Shown in pieces: positions 1 to 5,540 of a DNA stretch of 5,540 bases. Origin of the DNA: Candidatus Bathyarchaeota archaeon (GTDB taxonomy: Archaea > Thermoproteota > Bathyarchaeia > Bathyarchaeales > Bathycorpusculaceae); NCBI GenBank assembly GCA_030627225.1, contig DAOUSM010000073.1, positions 1-5,540 of the forward strand. The letters run 5' to 3'. The notes below the pieces were generated by a model. The model worked only from the letters and a program-made list of their open reading frames with translations. It did no database searches and was not told the origin of the DNA. The position numbers were made by a program, and so were the translations under genes. The number at the start of each line of letters is the position of its first letter. Positions within the stretch are counted from its first letter, which is position 1.

Positions 1-659
1 CCGCAGGCTACATAAAATGTGATTCATTCCATACAACCCACGGTCGCCCAATAGCCTTAGCAACTGGAATAAAGCTTGCAAATCCGAAGTTAACCATCGC
101 TGTTATCAGCGGCGACGGAGACCTATTCGCAATAGGCGGAAACCACTTCATCCATGCCGCTAGACGAAACATAGACATGACTGTGATATGCGCAAACAAT
201 TTTAATTATGGAATGACCGGCGGCCAGTTCGGACCCACAACTCCATTAGATGCATTTACAACAACAACACCCTACGGCAACATCGAACATCCCTTTAATC
301 TTGTGCATTTAGCGACTGCTGCGGGCGCAGTTTACGTAGCCAGATGGACCGTGCTACACGTTCAAAGACTCACAGAATCTATCAAAAAAGCCTTACAAAA
401 GAAAGGATTCAAATTCATCGAAGTTGTTTCCCCATGTCCGGAAATCTACGGAAGACGCAACAAGCTTGGAAGAGCTGTTGACACAATGAAATCTTACAGA
501 CAAGTCTCAGAGATAAGGCATGGCTATGACCCTTCAAAAGCTGGAATCACAAAAGAAAAAATAATAGTTGGCGAATTCATTGACATCGAAAAACCAACAT
601 ATGAAGAACTACTTCAAAAGCAATTCATCAAAGTTCAGGAAAAGCTGAAGGGAGGCTAA
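1..659 (+). CDS. korB: 2-oxoacid:ferredoxin oxidoreductase, beta subunit (KorB type), 5' end cut by window edge
   Basis: This is the thiamine-diphosphate-binding subunit of a cytoplasmic enzyme that interconverts a 2-oxoacid (by similarity 2-oxoglutarate) plus CoA with the acyl-CoA, CO2 and reduced ferredoxin. The frame is open from base 3, giving 218 visible residues; the family is usually about 270-290, so roughly the first 60 are missing, including the N-terminal CxxC cluster ligands. Visible family marks are HTTHGRPIALATGIK (10-24), the ThDP/Mg motif GDGD (37-40) with IGGNHFIHAARRN (44-56), then NNFNYGMTGGQ (64-74) and PTTP (77-80). A conserved Cys lies in SPCPEIYGRRNK (143-154) and is probably a cluster ligand. 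The internal ATG at 177 is not the start, because strongly conserved sequence precedes it. The gene ends 3 bases before korC, so the two are co-transcribed. The usual SPTTP reads GPTTP here. Family is certain; substrate is inferred. Confidence 0.95.
   Translation, partial: AGYIKCDSFHTTHGRPIALATGIKLANPKLTIAVISGDGDLFAIGGNHFIHAARRNIDMTVICANNFNYGMTGGQFGPTTPLDAFTTTTPYGNIEHPFNLVHLATAAGAVYVARWTVLHVQRLTESIKKALQKKGFKFIEVVSPCPEIYGRRNKLGRAVDTMKSYRQVSEIRHGYDPSKAGITKEKIIVGEFIDIEKPTYEELLQKQFIKVQEKLKGG
651..655 (+). promoter_or_regulatory. Shine-Dalgarno site of korC
   Basis: GGAGG lies inside the last codons of korB, 7 bases before the korC ATG. This is an ideal match and spacing for the archaeal 16S rRNA 3' end. 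It fixes the korC start and indicates internal initiation on a polycistronic korBC message. Confidence 0.8.
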
Positions 660-662
660 ATC

Positions 663-1208
663 ATGCGTGTGGAAATTCGCATCGGCGGTTTTGGCGGGCA
701 AGGAATCATAAGAACAGGTTTGATTTTGGCAACAGCAGCCTGCGTTTACAGCGATAAAAACGCCATTCAAACGGCATCCTACGGTCCAGAATCAAGAGGA
801 GGCCGCTGCAGATCCGAAGTAATAATTTCTGACGAAGACATAGATTTTCCAAAGGTTGAGCATTCCGACATCCTAGTTGTTATGTCTCAAGAAGCATACA
901 ATGAGTACGTTGGCGACTTGAAGGAAAATGGGGTGCTCTTGGTGGATCCAGACTTGGTTCCAAACCAGAGAAAAGACTTAAAAGCTAAAATCTACAGGGT
1001 TCCAGCAACGAGGATTGCCGAAGAGATTGGCAAAAAAATAGTTGCAAATGTTGTTATGATAGGAGCCTTTGCGGCAATAACAAACTTGCTTGATGTAAAT
1101 CATGTGAAGGAGTCAATAAAACATAATGTTCCTAAAGCGTTTGTGGAATTAAACATGACAGCCTTCGAAAAAGGCTATGAATACGGAAAGAGCATCCTTA
1201 AAAGTTAG
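663..1208 (+). CDS. korC: 2-oxoacid:ferredoxin oxidoreductase, gamma subunit (KorC type)
   Basis: This is the gamma subunit of the same ferredoxin-dependent 2-oxoacid oxidoreductase as the upstream beta subunit. In this superfamily the gamma domain helps hold CoA and the alpha/beta core; it is fused to alpha in some enzymes and a separate polypeptide in multi-subunit ones such as this. It is 181 residues, normal for a stand-alone gamma subunit. Family marks are GGFGGQGI (8-15) at the N-terminus, SYGPESRGG (39-47) followed by CRSEVIISDEDI (49-60), and DILVVMSQEAYNEY (69-82). The ATG is set by GGAGG at 651-655, three bases after the korB stop. The TAG stop overlaps the eS1 stop on the other strand, so no room remains for an intergenic terminator. 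The gene order beta-gamma matches archaeal kor operons, where delta and alpha normally precede. Confidence 0.95.
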   Translation: MRVEIRIGGFGGQGIIRTGLILATAACVYSDKNAIQTASYGPESRGGRCRSEVIISDEDIDFPKVEHSDILVVMSQEAYNEYVGDLKENGVLLVDPDLVPNQRKDLKAKIYRVPATRIAEEIGKKIVANVVMIGAFAAITNLLDVNHVKESIKHNVPKAFVELNMTAFEKGYEYGKSILKS

Positions 1209-1834
1209 AATCCTCCAACCTTTTGTGTTTGCATCTGCAACTGTGGCAACTGCGCTAACTGAGTCATGAGTTTCGATTTTCGCACGCCTACATGGCGTAG
1301 TGGAGCTATTTTTTTAGCTTCGTTGTAAATGTCTGACGCTATTTTTCCAAGAACCATTTCTTGTGCGAACTGGTCTAACGTAAGCGTTGAGGCTTTTTCC
1401 TTAATGATTCTCTCCATTATGGTGCGTATGGCTTTTTCTTGTGACGTCTTAATCCTCGAAAGCGTGAGGGCACAAGCAGCCACCCGCAGCTTATATCCAT
1501 CCTTTGTGGTGACGTTGAATATTCCTTCAACCTTTGTTGTTCTTCTTCTAACAAGGCTCCGCAAGTAGTCCCTTGAATATTCATGTCCCTTAAACATTGT
1601 GCGCGCAGTTTTGCCATCCACTTCCGTTATTTGAAAACGCATTTTCAAATACTGATGAGCAAAATCGTTTGTAATATCATAGAGTGTTGAGTCAATTACT
1701 CTCCCGATTAGTTTTTCTGATGCACCGGCTGGCACTGCTCCTAACTCAACGTTCCCAAAGTATGGTGGTGCCAGCACTGTATACCATGATTTGCCACGCC
1801 ATTTATCTCTTACACGTCTTCTTTTCGAGGACAA
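1205..1834 (-). CDS. rps3ae: Small-subunit ribosomal protein eS1 (S3ae)
   Basis: This is a structural protein of the 30S subunit, found in archaea and eukaryotes (S3ae/S3a) and unrelated to bacterial S1. Recognisable stretches are VRDKWRGKSWYTVLAPPYFG near the N-terminus, IGRVIDSTLYDITNDF and the central RMTxxKGHEYSRDYLRSLVRRR-like region (seen as MFKGHEYSRDYLRSLVRRRT). The C-terminal half is basic and helical, with KIASDIYNEAKKIAPLRHVGVRKSK. I start it at the TTG at 1834, giving 209 residues, because GGAGG (1841-1845 on this strand) is 6 bases away. A GTG two codons upstream (1840) is also in frame but directly abuts the GGAGG. An in-frame stop further upstream rules out anything longer. The Leu/Gln-rich tail (LAQLPQLQMQTQ) is unusual. 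It is the last gene of the minus-strand cluster, 50 bases after serS, and probably also has its own promoter. Confidence 0.95.
   Translation of the reverse strand: MSSKRRRVRDKWRGKSWYTVLAPPYFGNVELGAVPAGASEKLIGRVIDSTLYDITNDFAHQYLKMRFQITEVDGKTARTMFKGHEYSRDYLRSLVRRRTTKVEGIFNVTTKDGYKLRVAACALTLSRIKTSQEKAIRTIMERIIKEKASTLTLDQFAQEMVLGKIASDIYNEAKKIAPLRHVGVRKSKLMTQLAQLPQLQMQTQKVGGF
1304..1319 (+). terminator. Possible U-tract terminator for korBC, lying inside the antisense of eS1
   Basis: AGCTA (1304-1308) and TAGCT (1315-1319) can pair around a T-rich loop, and a run of seven T occurs at 1309-1315, about 100 bases past the korC stop. Oligo-U runs are the main signal for archaeal RNA polymerase termination. 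The same bases encode Lys-Lys-Ile-Ala of eS1 on the other strand, so the run could simply be coding. Confidence 0.22.
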
Positions 1835-1840
1835 GTTCAC

Positions 1841-1845
1841 CCTCC
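1841..1845 (-). promoter_or_regulatory. Shine-Dalgarno site deciding the eS1 start
   Basis: On the minus strand GGAGG ends immediately before the GTG at 1840, leaving zero spacing for that codon, but six bases before the TTG at 1834. Normal ribosome spacing favours the TTG. Confidence 0.65.
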
Positions 1846-1873
1846 AAACGTAGCTTGAAAATTCACATCATAG

Positions 1874-1881
1874 TATTAAAA
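1874..1881 (-). promoter_or_regulatory. Candidate TATA box for rps3ae
   Basis: TTTTAATA on the minus strand lies in the short serS-rps3ae gap, preceded by the purine-rich GTAAAG, which could serve as a BRE. Start of transcription about 25 bases downstream would fall near 1852, leaving a short leader that still contains the GGAGG at 1841-1845. It is consistent with a separate eS1 promoter, but the region is AT-rich and the match is by eye. Confidence 0.4.
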
Positions 1882-1884
1882 GCT

Positions 1885-3174
1885 TTACCGTTTAGGCTCT
1901 ATCTTTTCTATACCACCCATATATTTTCTTAAAACTTCCGGAACAATGATGGAGCCGTCTTCCTGCTGAGAGTTTTCAAGTAAGGCAACAATTGTTCTGC
2001 CAGTGGCTAAAGCCGTTGAATTCAAAGTGTGCACAAACCCTTTTGGTGGTTCTCCTTCTTTCTCTCTATATCTTATGTTCAGCCTTCTAGCCTGATAGTC
2101 TGTGCAGTTGCTGCATGAAATTATCTCCCTATACGCGTTCTGAGCGGGCATCCAAGCTTCTATATCGTATTTTTTGGCAGCAACTGTTCCAATGTCTCCT
2201 GTACAGACATTTACAACGCGATAGGGCAGACCGAGTTTTTGAACAAGTTCTTCAGCGTTTCGTATAAGTTCTTCATGCGTTTTCCACGAGTCTTCAGGTT
2301 TGCAGAAAACAAACTGTTCAACCTTGTTAAATTGATGCGTCCTGAATATTCCGCGTGTGTCTTTGCCGTGTGCTCCTGCTTCCTTTCTAAAGTTTGCGCT
2401 TACACCAACAAGTTTAAGTGGTAGGTCTTCTGCTTTTAAGACTTCGTCCATGAACATTGCTGCCATCGGATGCTCCGAAGTTGCAATCAAGTATAAGTCT
2501 TCATTTTCAACTTTGTATAAGTCGTTTTCGAAATCGCTTAGTGCCACTACACCTTCATAGGGTTTGCGTCTCATAAGGAATGGCGGCTCTATAGGCGTAT
2601 AACCCTTCTTAACCATCTCTTCTAGGGCGAAACTCATCAAAGCCATATCCAGCAGAACACCTTCTCTTTTTAGGTAGAAGAATCTGGCACCAGCCACTTT
2701 TCCAGCTCTTTTAATATCAATTATGTCTAGGCTTAAACCTAAATCTATATGGTCTTTAACTGGAAAACTGAATTTGTGTATTTCACCCCATGTCCTTATT
2801 GGAACATTACCATGTTCATCTTTGCCTATCGGGACTGACTCGTGCAAGAGATTTGGAATTCGCATAAGATAATACCGCATTTTCTCTTCACATTCGTTCA
2901 CCTGCTTTTCCAGTGCCGTTATCTCCGTGTCAATTTTTTTGGCCTTCGAAATTTTAGTGCCGACATCTTCCCCTTTCTTTTTCAAAGCCGCAATCTCTGT
3001 TGTTAGTAGTCTTCTTTCATGACGAAGCTCATTCAATTCTGTTAAGAGCCGCCGCCATCTCTCGTCATACTCAATAAGCTCATCCAGCATCCTTAAGTTT
3101 TCAGGGTCTCCCCTCTTCATCAGATTATTCCTTACGAGTTCAGGTTTTTCACGGATAAACTTAATGTCGAGCAT
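1885..3174 (-). CDS. serS: Seryl-tRNA synthetase (standard class II type)
   Basis: This enzyme charges tRNA-Ser with serine, and tRNA-Sec where present, in the cytoplasm. It has 429 residues from the chosen ATG. The N-terminal tRNA-binding domain (about 1-105) is a Lys/Glu-rich antiparallel coiled coil. The class II core follows: motif 1 region YTPIEPPFLM (about 192-201), the serine-pocket TSEHP (232-236), motif 2 FRKEAGAHG...GIFRTHQF (262-282), SCSNCTDYQARR (353-364) and motif 3 ATGRTIVALLEN (390-401), with QQEDGSIIVP after it. It is therefore the common SerRS and not the divergent zinc-dependent form of some methanogens. A GTG at 3189 would add five residues, but MLDIKFIRE is the usual N-terminus of the family, and GAGG precedes this ATG by three bases. 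It lies 71 bases after pcc1, in the same direction. Confidence 0.96.
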   Translation of the reverse strand: MLDIKFIREKPELVRNNLMKRGDPENLRMLDELIEYDERWRRLLTELNELRHERRLLTTEIAALKKKGEDVGTKISKAKKIDTEITALEKQVNECEEKMRYYLMRIPNLLHESVPIGKDEHGNVPIRTWGEIHKFSFPVKDHIDLGLSLDIIDIKRAGKVAGARFFYLKREGVLLDMALMSFALEEMVKKGYTPIEPPFLMRRKPYEGVVALSDFENDLYKVENEDLYLIATSEHPMAAMFMDEVLKAEDLPLKLVGVSANFRKEAGAHGKDTRGIFRTHQFNKVEQFVFCKPEDSWKTHEELIRNAEELVQKLGLPYRVVNVCTGDIGTVAAKKYDIEAWMPAQNAYREIISCSNCTDYQARRLNIRYREKEGEPPKGFVHTLNSTALATGRTIVALLENSQQEDGSIIVPEVLRKYMGGIEKIEPKR

Positions 3175-3203
3175 TTTCCTCACATACACTCTGTTTTCTT
3201 CGT

Positions 3204-3211
3204 CTTATTAA
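3204..3211 (-). promoter_or_regulatory. Weak candidate TATA box for serS
   Basis: TTAATAAG on the minus strand is centred about 34 bases before the serS ATG at 3174, so initiation about 25 bases downstream would leave a leader of only some 8 bases. The pcc1-serS gap of 71 bases (3175-3245) otherwise shows only AT-rich sequence. Serial transcription from pcc1 is equally possible. Confidence 0.25.
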
Positions 3212-3245
3212 CTGGTTTAGTCCCGTAAGTTTAGCATTTAATTAG

Positions 3246-3533
3246 CTATTTAACCTTACGATTAGGTTTAGAAAGCACTGACTTTTCATTAAGCTTCTTG
3301 GCTGTGATAAGGGCTTTTTCTGCTGTTGAAACGCAGAAGAGAAGGTCGTCAATTGTGGCGATGAAAGTTGGAAGTTCCCTTCGGCATTCTATATACGTAA
3401 CCACTTTGTTTCCTTTTCGCGTCGTTTTAATGGATAAACCCGGCGGTACTTTAAAGTTATCTGGCGAAACAGCTTTTGCAACTGCTTCTGCATTTTTAGC
3501 GTCAGCATACTCCAATGTGATTTCAGCTTCCAA
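3246..3533 (-). CDS. pcc1: KEOPS complex subunit Pcc1
   Basis: This is a small dimerising subunit of KEOPS (Kae1, Bud32, Cgi121, Pcc1). KEOPS transfers threonylcarbamoyl to A37 of tRNAs reading ANN codons (t6A); Pcc1 binds Kae1 and bridges two complexes. It has 95 residues, close to the usual 75-95. Family marks are a beta strand at the start (EAEITLEY), SPDN (23-26) followed by VPPGLSIKT, and the helix opening ATIDDLLFCVSTAEKAL (59-75). The last 20 residues form a basic tail (KSVLSKPNRKVK). The start is TTG: an in-frame TGA lies a few codons upstream and no ATG or GTG intervenes. The start overlaps the end of the nuclease gene by 11 bases, which suggests coupled translation; the purine-rich AAAGGCGA just upstream could act as a weak Shine-Dalgarno site. 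Confidence 0.88.
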   Translation of the reverse strand: MEAEITLEYADAKNAEAVAKAVSPDNFKVPPGLSIKTTRKGNKVVTYIECRRELPTFIATIDDLLFCVSTAEKALITAKKLNEKSVLSKPNRKVK

Positions 3534-4983
3534 TTTTTTCGCCTTTCAACTGCTTTCCAATTAGCTCGTTAACAAGTTTTATGAAGATGTTGATGTTTTC
3601 TATGGGAACTTGTGCTCCAGCTGCTATGTTGTGTCCGCCACCTTTTCCCAAGCATTTTTCAGCAGCTACCTGCATGACTTCCCCTAGATTGACTCCTTTA
3701 TTTGTTACTATATCTATGGTTCTTGCAGAGACTTTTGCTAATCCTTCCTCTTCAACATTAGCGTACGCGATTAACGGTTTTTCAGGATTTGGAAGGCTTA
3801 TTGAAAGGATGGACGAAATTGCCCCTATTATCTTGTCGTCTATGAAGTCTTCACCATAAACAACGTATATGTTTTCGAGTTCCTTCATTCTTTCGGGTTT
3901 TTCCATAACCCATCCAAGATACTTGTTAATTGTTCTTCTATACTCCTCTAATACTTTGTTGGCCTCTTCGAGGGCTGAGCCTCTGTCACCCATGCAGACA
4001 GACACACCAAGACTTGGTCTGTCCATGCGTCCAGTTGCATTCAGTAAAACAGCGAATTCCCTTGCGTCTCTAAGAGGGGTCCACGGTTCTTCACGGTTTA
4101 AAATGTAAACATGTCCGATAAGGTTTGAAACTTCACAGTGTAAACCTTTTGATACCAAATAGTCTGCGAGGGCTGAACACAGCCTTTTCTTTTCCTCTTC
4201 AGAAAGGTCTCTTAAAGCCCGCCATTTTTCGCCATGCTTTGGTTTGATGTCTAGACTTACCAGAAAGGCTAGACTTTTGTCTTCTTCACCGCTTATGCCT
4301 GGAATAAACGGGTTAGTTGTGGATGCTAATGTTCTGTGTATGGGACGTGTTTCCCTGCCGAAAAATATCAGGTCTTTTTCAACCGTTAAAAGTTCCGCAT
4401 TCCTTGCGTCTTCAACTATTTTTTCGTTTAGTCCCCCGAGCATTCGCTGGTCATACTTGTCTTGCATGTCTCCGAGGGCTCCAACCACAGCTATGGGTGC
4501 CAAGTCAACATTAGTCTTGTCCATGGCTTTAGCTACAAAATATGAGACGCCTGAACCGCTTATGTCCCGTGCTCCATCTACTCCAAGTAAATGTGGATTT
4601 ACATGCACAAAGTTGGCTGCTTGTCCACCGATTACTTGGTGGTGGTCCAGAATTACAATTTTAAAATCCGCAAGCTTCTCACTTAACAAGTCTAGGTAGC
4701 CGCTTCCCAAGTCTGTGAAAACTAATAGTTGTGGCTTTTCTGAAAGAACTTCATCTATGAGTTTTTCGTCAATCCACTGGGTTATCCTGATACAAAATTT
4801 CGCATCAATCCTAAACAAGGCTTTCCCAATAATCCCAGCAGCTGCGATCCCATCAGCATCCAGATGCGAAAAAACATGAATAAAACCGTCCTCATTAACA
4901 GTTTCTAAAATTGTTTTTGCAGCATGCGAAGCTGAATCCAGAAAATTTGTGACTTGTTTCTCGTCTAGAACCGTAACCACCAC
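3523..4983 (-). CDS. RecJ-like DHH/DHHA1 family exonuclease (archaeal GAN/Cdc45-like group)
   Basis: This is a metal-dependent phosphoesterase of the DHH superfamily, 486 residues. The N-terminal DHH domain shows all catalytic motifs: SHLDADG (39-45), FTDLGSG (89-95), LDHH (112-115) and GALGDMQD (168-175). The C-terminal DHHA1 domain ends with GKGGGHNIAAGAQVP (446-460), the substrate-binding GGGH signature. With the metal ligands intact, it should be an active nuclease. Archaeal relatives of this length next to rps15 include GAN, the GINS-associated exonuclease homologous to Cdc45; this assignment is inference, and a role in RNA turnover is an alternative. The start is GTG at 4983 (a second GTG follows at once), with no Shine-Dalgarno site but a TATA-like box about 26 bases upstream, so the message may be leaderless. 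pcc1 starts within its last codons. Family 0.95, GAN assignment about 0.6. Confidence 0.93.
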   Translation of the reverse strand: MVVTVLDEKQVTNFLDSASHAAKTILETVNEDGFIHVFSHLDADGIAAAGIIGKALFRIDAKFCIRITQWIDEKLIDEVLSEKPQLLVFTDLGSGYLDLLSEKLADFKIVILDHHQVIGGQAANFVHVNPHLLGVDGARDISGSGVSYFVAKAMDKTNVDLAPIAVVGALGDMQDKYDQRMLGGLNEKIVEDARNAELLTVEKDLIFFGRETRPIHRTLASTTNPFIPGISGEEDKSLAFLVSLDIKPKHGEKWRALRDLSEEEKKRLCSALADYLVSKGLHCEVSNLIGHVYILNREEPWTPLRDAREFAVLLNATGRMDRPSLGVSVCMGDRGSALEEANKVLEEYRRTINKYLGWVMEKPERMKELENIYVVYGEDFIDDKIIGAISSILSISLPNPEKPLIAYANVEEEGLAKVSARTIDIVTNKGVNLGEVMQVAAEKCLGKGGGHNIAAGAQVPIENINIFIKLVNELIGKQLKGEKIGS

Positions 4984-5004
4984 AATTAGGCTAGAGGGGC
5001 TGTT

Positions 5005-5012
5005 TTATTTAA
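5005..5012 (-). promoter_or_regulatory. Candidate TATA box of the nuclease-pcc1 transcript (leaderless)
   Basis: TTAAATAA on the minus strand is centred 25-26 bases before the first base of the GTG at 4983. That is the archaeal TATA-to-transcription-start distance. With no Shine-Dalgarno match between box and codon, the simplest reading is a leaderless mRNA starting at or near the GTG. Confidence 0.5.
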
Positions 5013-5067
5013 GAATGGCGACATGCTCTGCAATTTTTCAGTGAAGAAAATTCTAGCCCCCATAGGT

Positions 5068-5081
5068 TTTCAATATTGAAA
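5068..5081. promoter_or_regulatory. 14-base perfect palindrome in the uS15-nuclease gap, possible operator
   Basis: TTTCAATATTGAAA reads the same on both strands, with seven bases in each arm and no spacer. It sits in the only sizeable non-coding stretch (4984-5133, 150 bases), about 55 bases upstream of the TATA-like box for the nuclease gene. The form fits a dimeric DNA-binding regulator, but no family is implied. It could be chance in AT-rich sequence. The rest of the gap holds a second TATA-like run (AAATATTT, near 5093-5100) and no gene that I can support. Confidence 0.3.
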
Positions 5082-5133
5082 CTGTGTTAACCAAATATTT
5101 CGAAGGTATAAGACGGGTAGTGCGTAAGAATTT

Positions 5134-5540
5134 CTAGGCTATGGTGGCTATTTTTGGTTCGTATTTCCAGTTAGGCGGTAAGATGCCTTCGCGTTTGTAG
5201 TATCTTGCAAGTTTGTGGATTTTTGCTTCCACAAGTTGGAGAACCCTTTTGTTGTGTAGGTCTTTCTTGTTTTTCTCAAGGTGTGCTGTAAGTCCCGCAG
5301 CCTTTTTCAGCAGATTTCCAAGGTCTTCTGGTATTGTTGGTGCAAGCTCTGCCTCCTTAAGTATTTGTGTTATTGTTTTTCCAGTGATAGGCTTCACCAA
5401 AGGAATTGCGTATTGATCTCTAAGGATTGTTCCTATGCGGCTTGGCGGCTGTCCTCCCTTTGCCATTTTAATGACCAGGGCTTCCACCTCTTCTGGCTGG
5501 TATTTGCACCAGCTTGGAGGCCGCTTGCCAACTGGCCTAA
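5134..5540 (-). CDS. rps15: Small-subunit ribosomal protein uS15, 5' end cut by window edge
   Basis: This is an rRNA-binding protein of the 30S platform in its archaeal/eukaryotic form, which carries an N-terminal extension relative to bacterial S15. The frame stays open to the window end. 134 residues are visible, starting RPVGKRPPSWCKYQPEEVEALV; archaeal proteins are about 150, so only some 15 residues are lost. The GTG at 5487 is internal, since the conserved RPP.W......EEVE segment precedes it. Family marks are MAKGGQPPSRIGTILRDQYAIP, ITGKTITQILKEAELAP, IPEDLGNLLKKA and the S15 core helices with HNKRVLQLVEAKIHKLARYYKREGILP. It is the first visible gene of the minus-strand cluster, separated by 150 bases from the nuclease gene. 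Confidence 0.95.
   Translation of the reverse strand, partial: RPVGKRPPSWCKYQPEEVEALVIKMAKGGQPPSRIGTILRDQYAIPLVKPITGKTITQILKEAELAPTIPEDLGNLLKKAAGLTAHLEKNKKDLHNKRVLQLVEAKIHKLARYYKREGILPPNWKYEPKIATIA

Noticed and set aside
8..199. 63-residue minus-strand open frame at the left edge
   Set aside because: The + strand here encodes the highly conserved HTTHGR...GDGD...NN core of the beta subunit, so this is a shadow.
1862..1876. ATGATGT on the minus strand resembling a C box of a C/D guide RNA
   Set aside because: No CTGA D box or internal C'/D' boxes follow at a suitable distance, and the stretch is better explained as the rps3ae promoter region.
1684..1932. Open frame on the + strand spanning the eS1 start and serS end
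   Set aside because: It is antisense to two firmly identified genes, has no ribosome-binding site and shows no recognisable protein features.
3172..3189. GTG at 3189 as the serS start
   Set aside because: It would add five residues before MLDIKFIRE, the usual SerRS N-terminus, and would place the GAGG site inside the coding sequence.
4244..4699. 151-residue open frame on the + strand
   Set aside because: It lies entirely antisense to the DHH nuclease, whose motifs are unmistakable. The frame has a Ser-rich composition typical of a reverse-strand shadow and no recognisable domain.
4989..5058. Inverted repeat GGCTAG (4989-4994) / CTAGCC (5053-5058), with an alternative GGGGCT/AGCCCC pairing
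   Set aside because: The arms are only six bases with nearly 60 bases between them, and they flank the TATA-like box instead of lying in one transcript. This is within chance expectation.

Overview
The window is archaeal. It carries the archaeal forms of ribosomal proteins eS1 (S3ae) and uS15, the Pcc1 subunit of the KEOPS tRNA-modification complex, an archaeal RecJ-like DHH/DHHA1 nuclease, and separate beta and gamma subunits of a 2-oxoacid:ferredoxin oxidoreductase. The last of these points to an anaerobic, ferredoxin-based metabolism. Base composition is moderate, starts include GTG and TTG, and some genes have GGAGG ribosome-binding sites. The overall look resembles an uncultured Thermoproteota/Bathyarchaeia-type genome, but that placement is inference; only 'Archaea' is firmly supported.

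Layout. Bases 1-1208 (+ strand) hold the end of an operon: the C-terminal three quarters of a KorB-type beta subunit, cut by the window edge, then a complete KorC-type gamma subunit. The alpha subunit and ferredoxin-like delta subunit would be expected upstream, outside the window. From 1205 to 5540 everything lies on the - strand. In transcription order this is: uS15 (cut by the right edge), a 150-base gap, the DHH nuclease, pcc1 (overlapping the nuclease by 11 bases), serS and rps3ae (eS1). The two blocks converge, and the korC and eS1 stop codons overlap in the four bases TTAG at 1205-1208.

How the genes fit together. The - strand block is an information-processing cluster. It has two small-subunit ribosomal proteins, a nuclease of the family that in archaea associates with the GINS/MCM replisome, a subunit of the complex that makes t6A in ANN-decoding tRNAs, and seryl-tRNA synthetase, one of whose tRNAs (reading AGY) is an ANN decoder. 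The + strand block belongs to central carbon metabolism.

I see no mobile element, CRISPR array, tRNA/rRNA gene or foreign-looking gene. No undescribed system is evident. The points worth a second look are the composition of the cluster, the promoter and palindrome signals in the uS15-nuclease gap, the zero-gap convergent junction, and start choices where the first possible codon is probably wrong.
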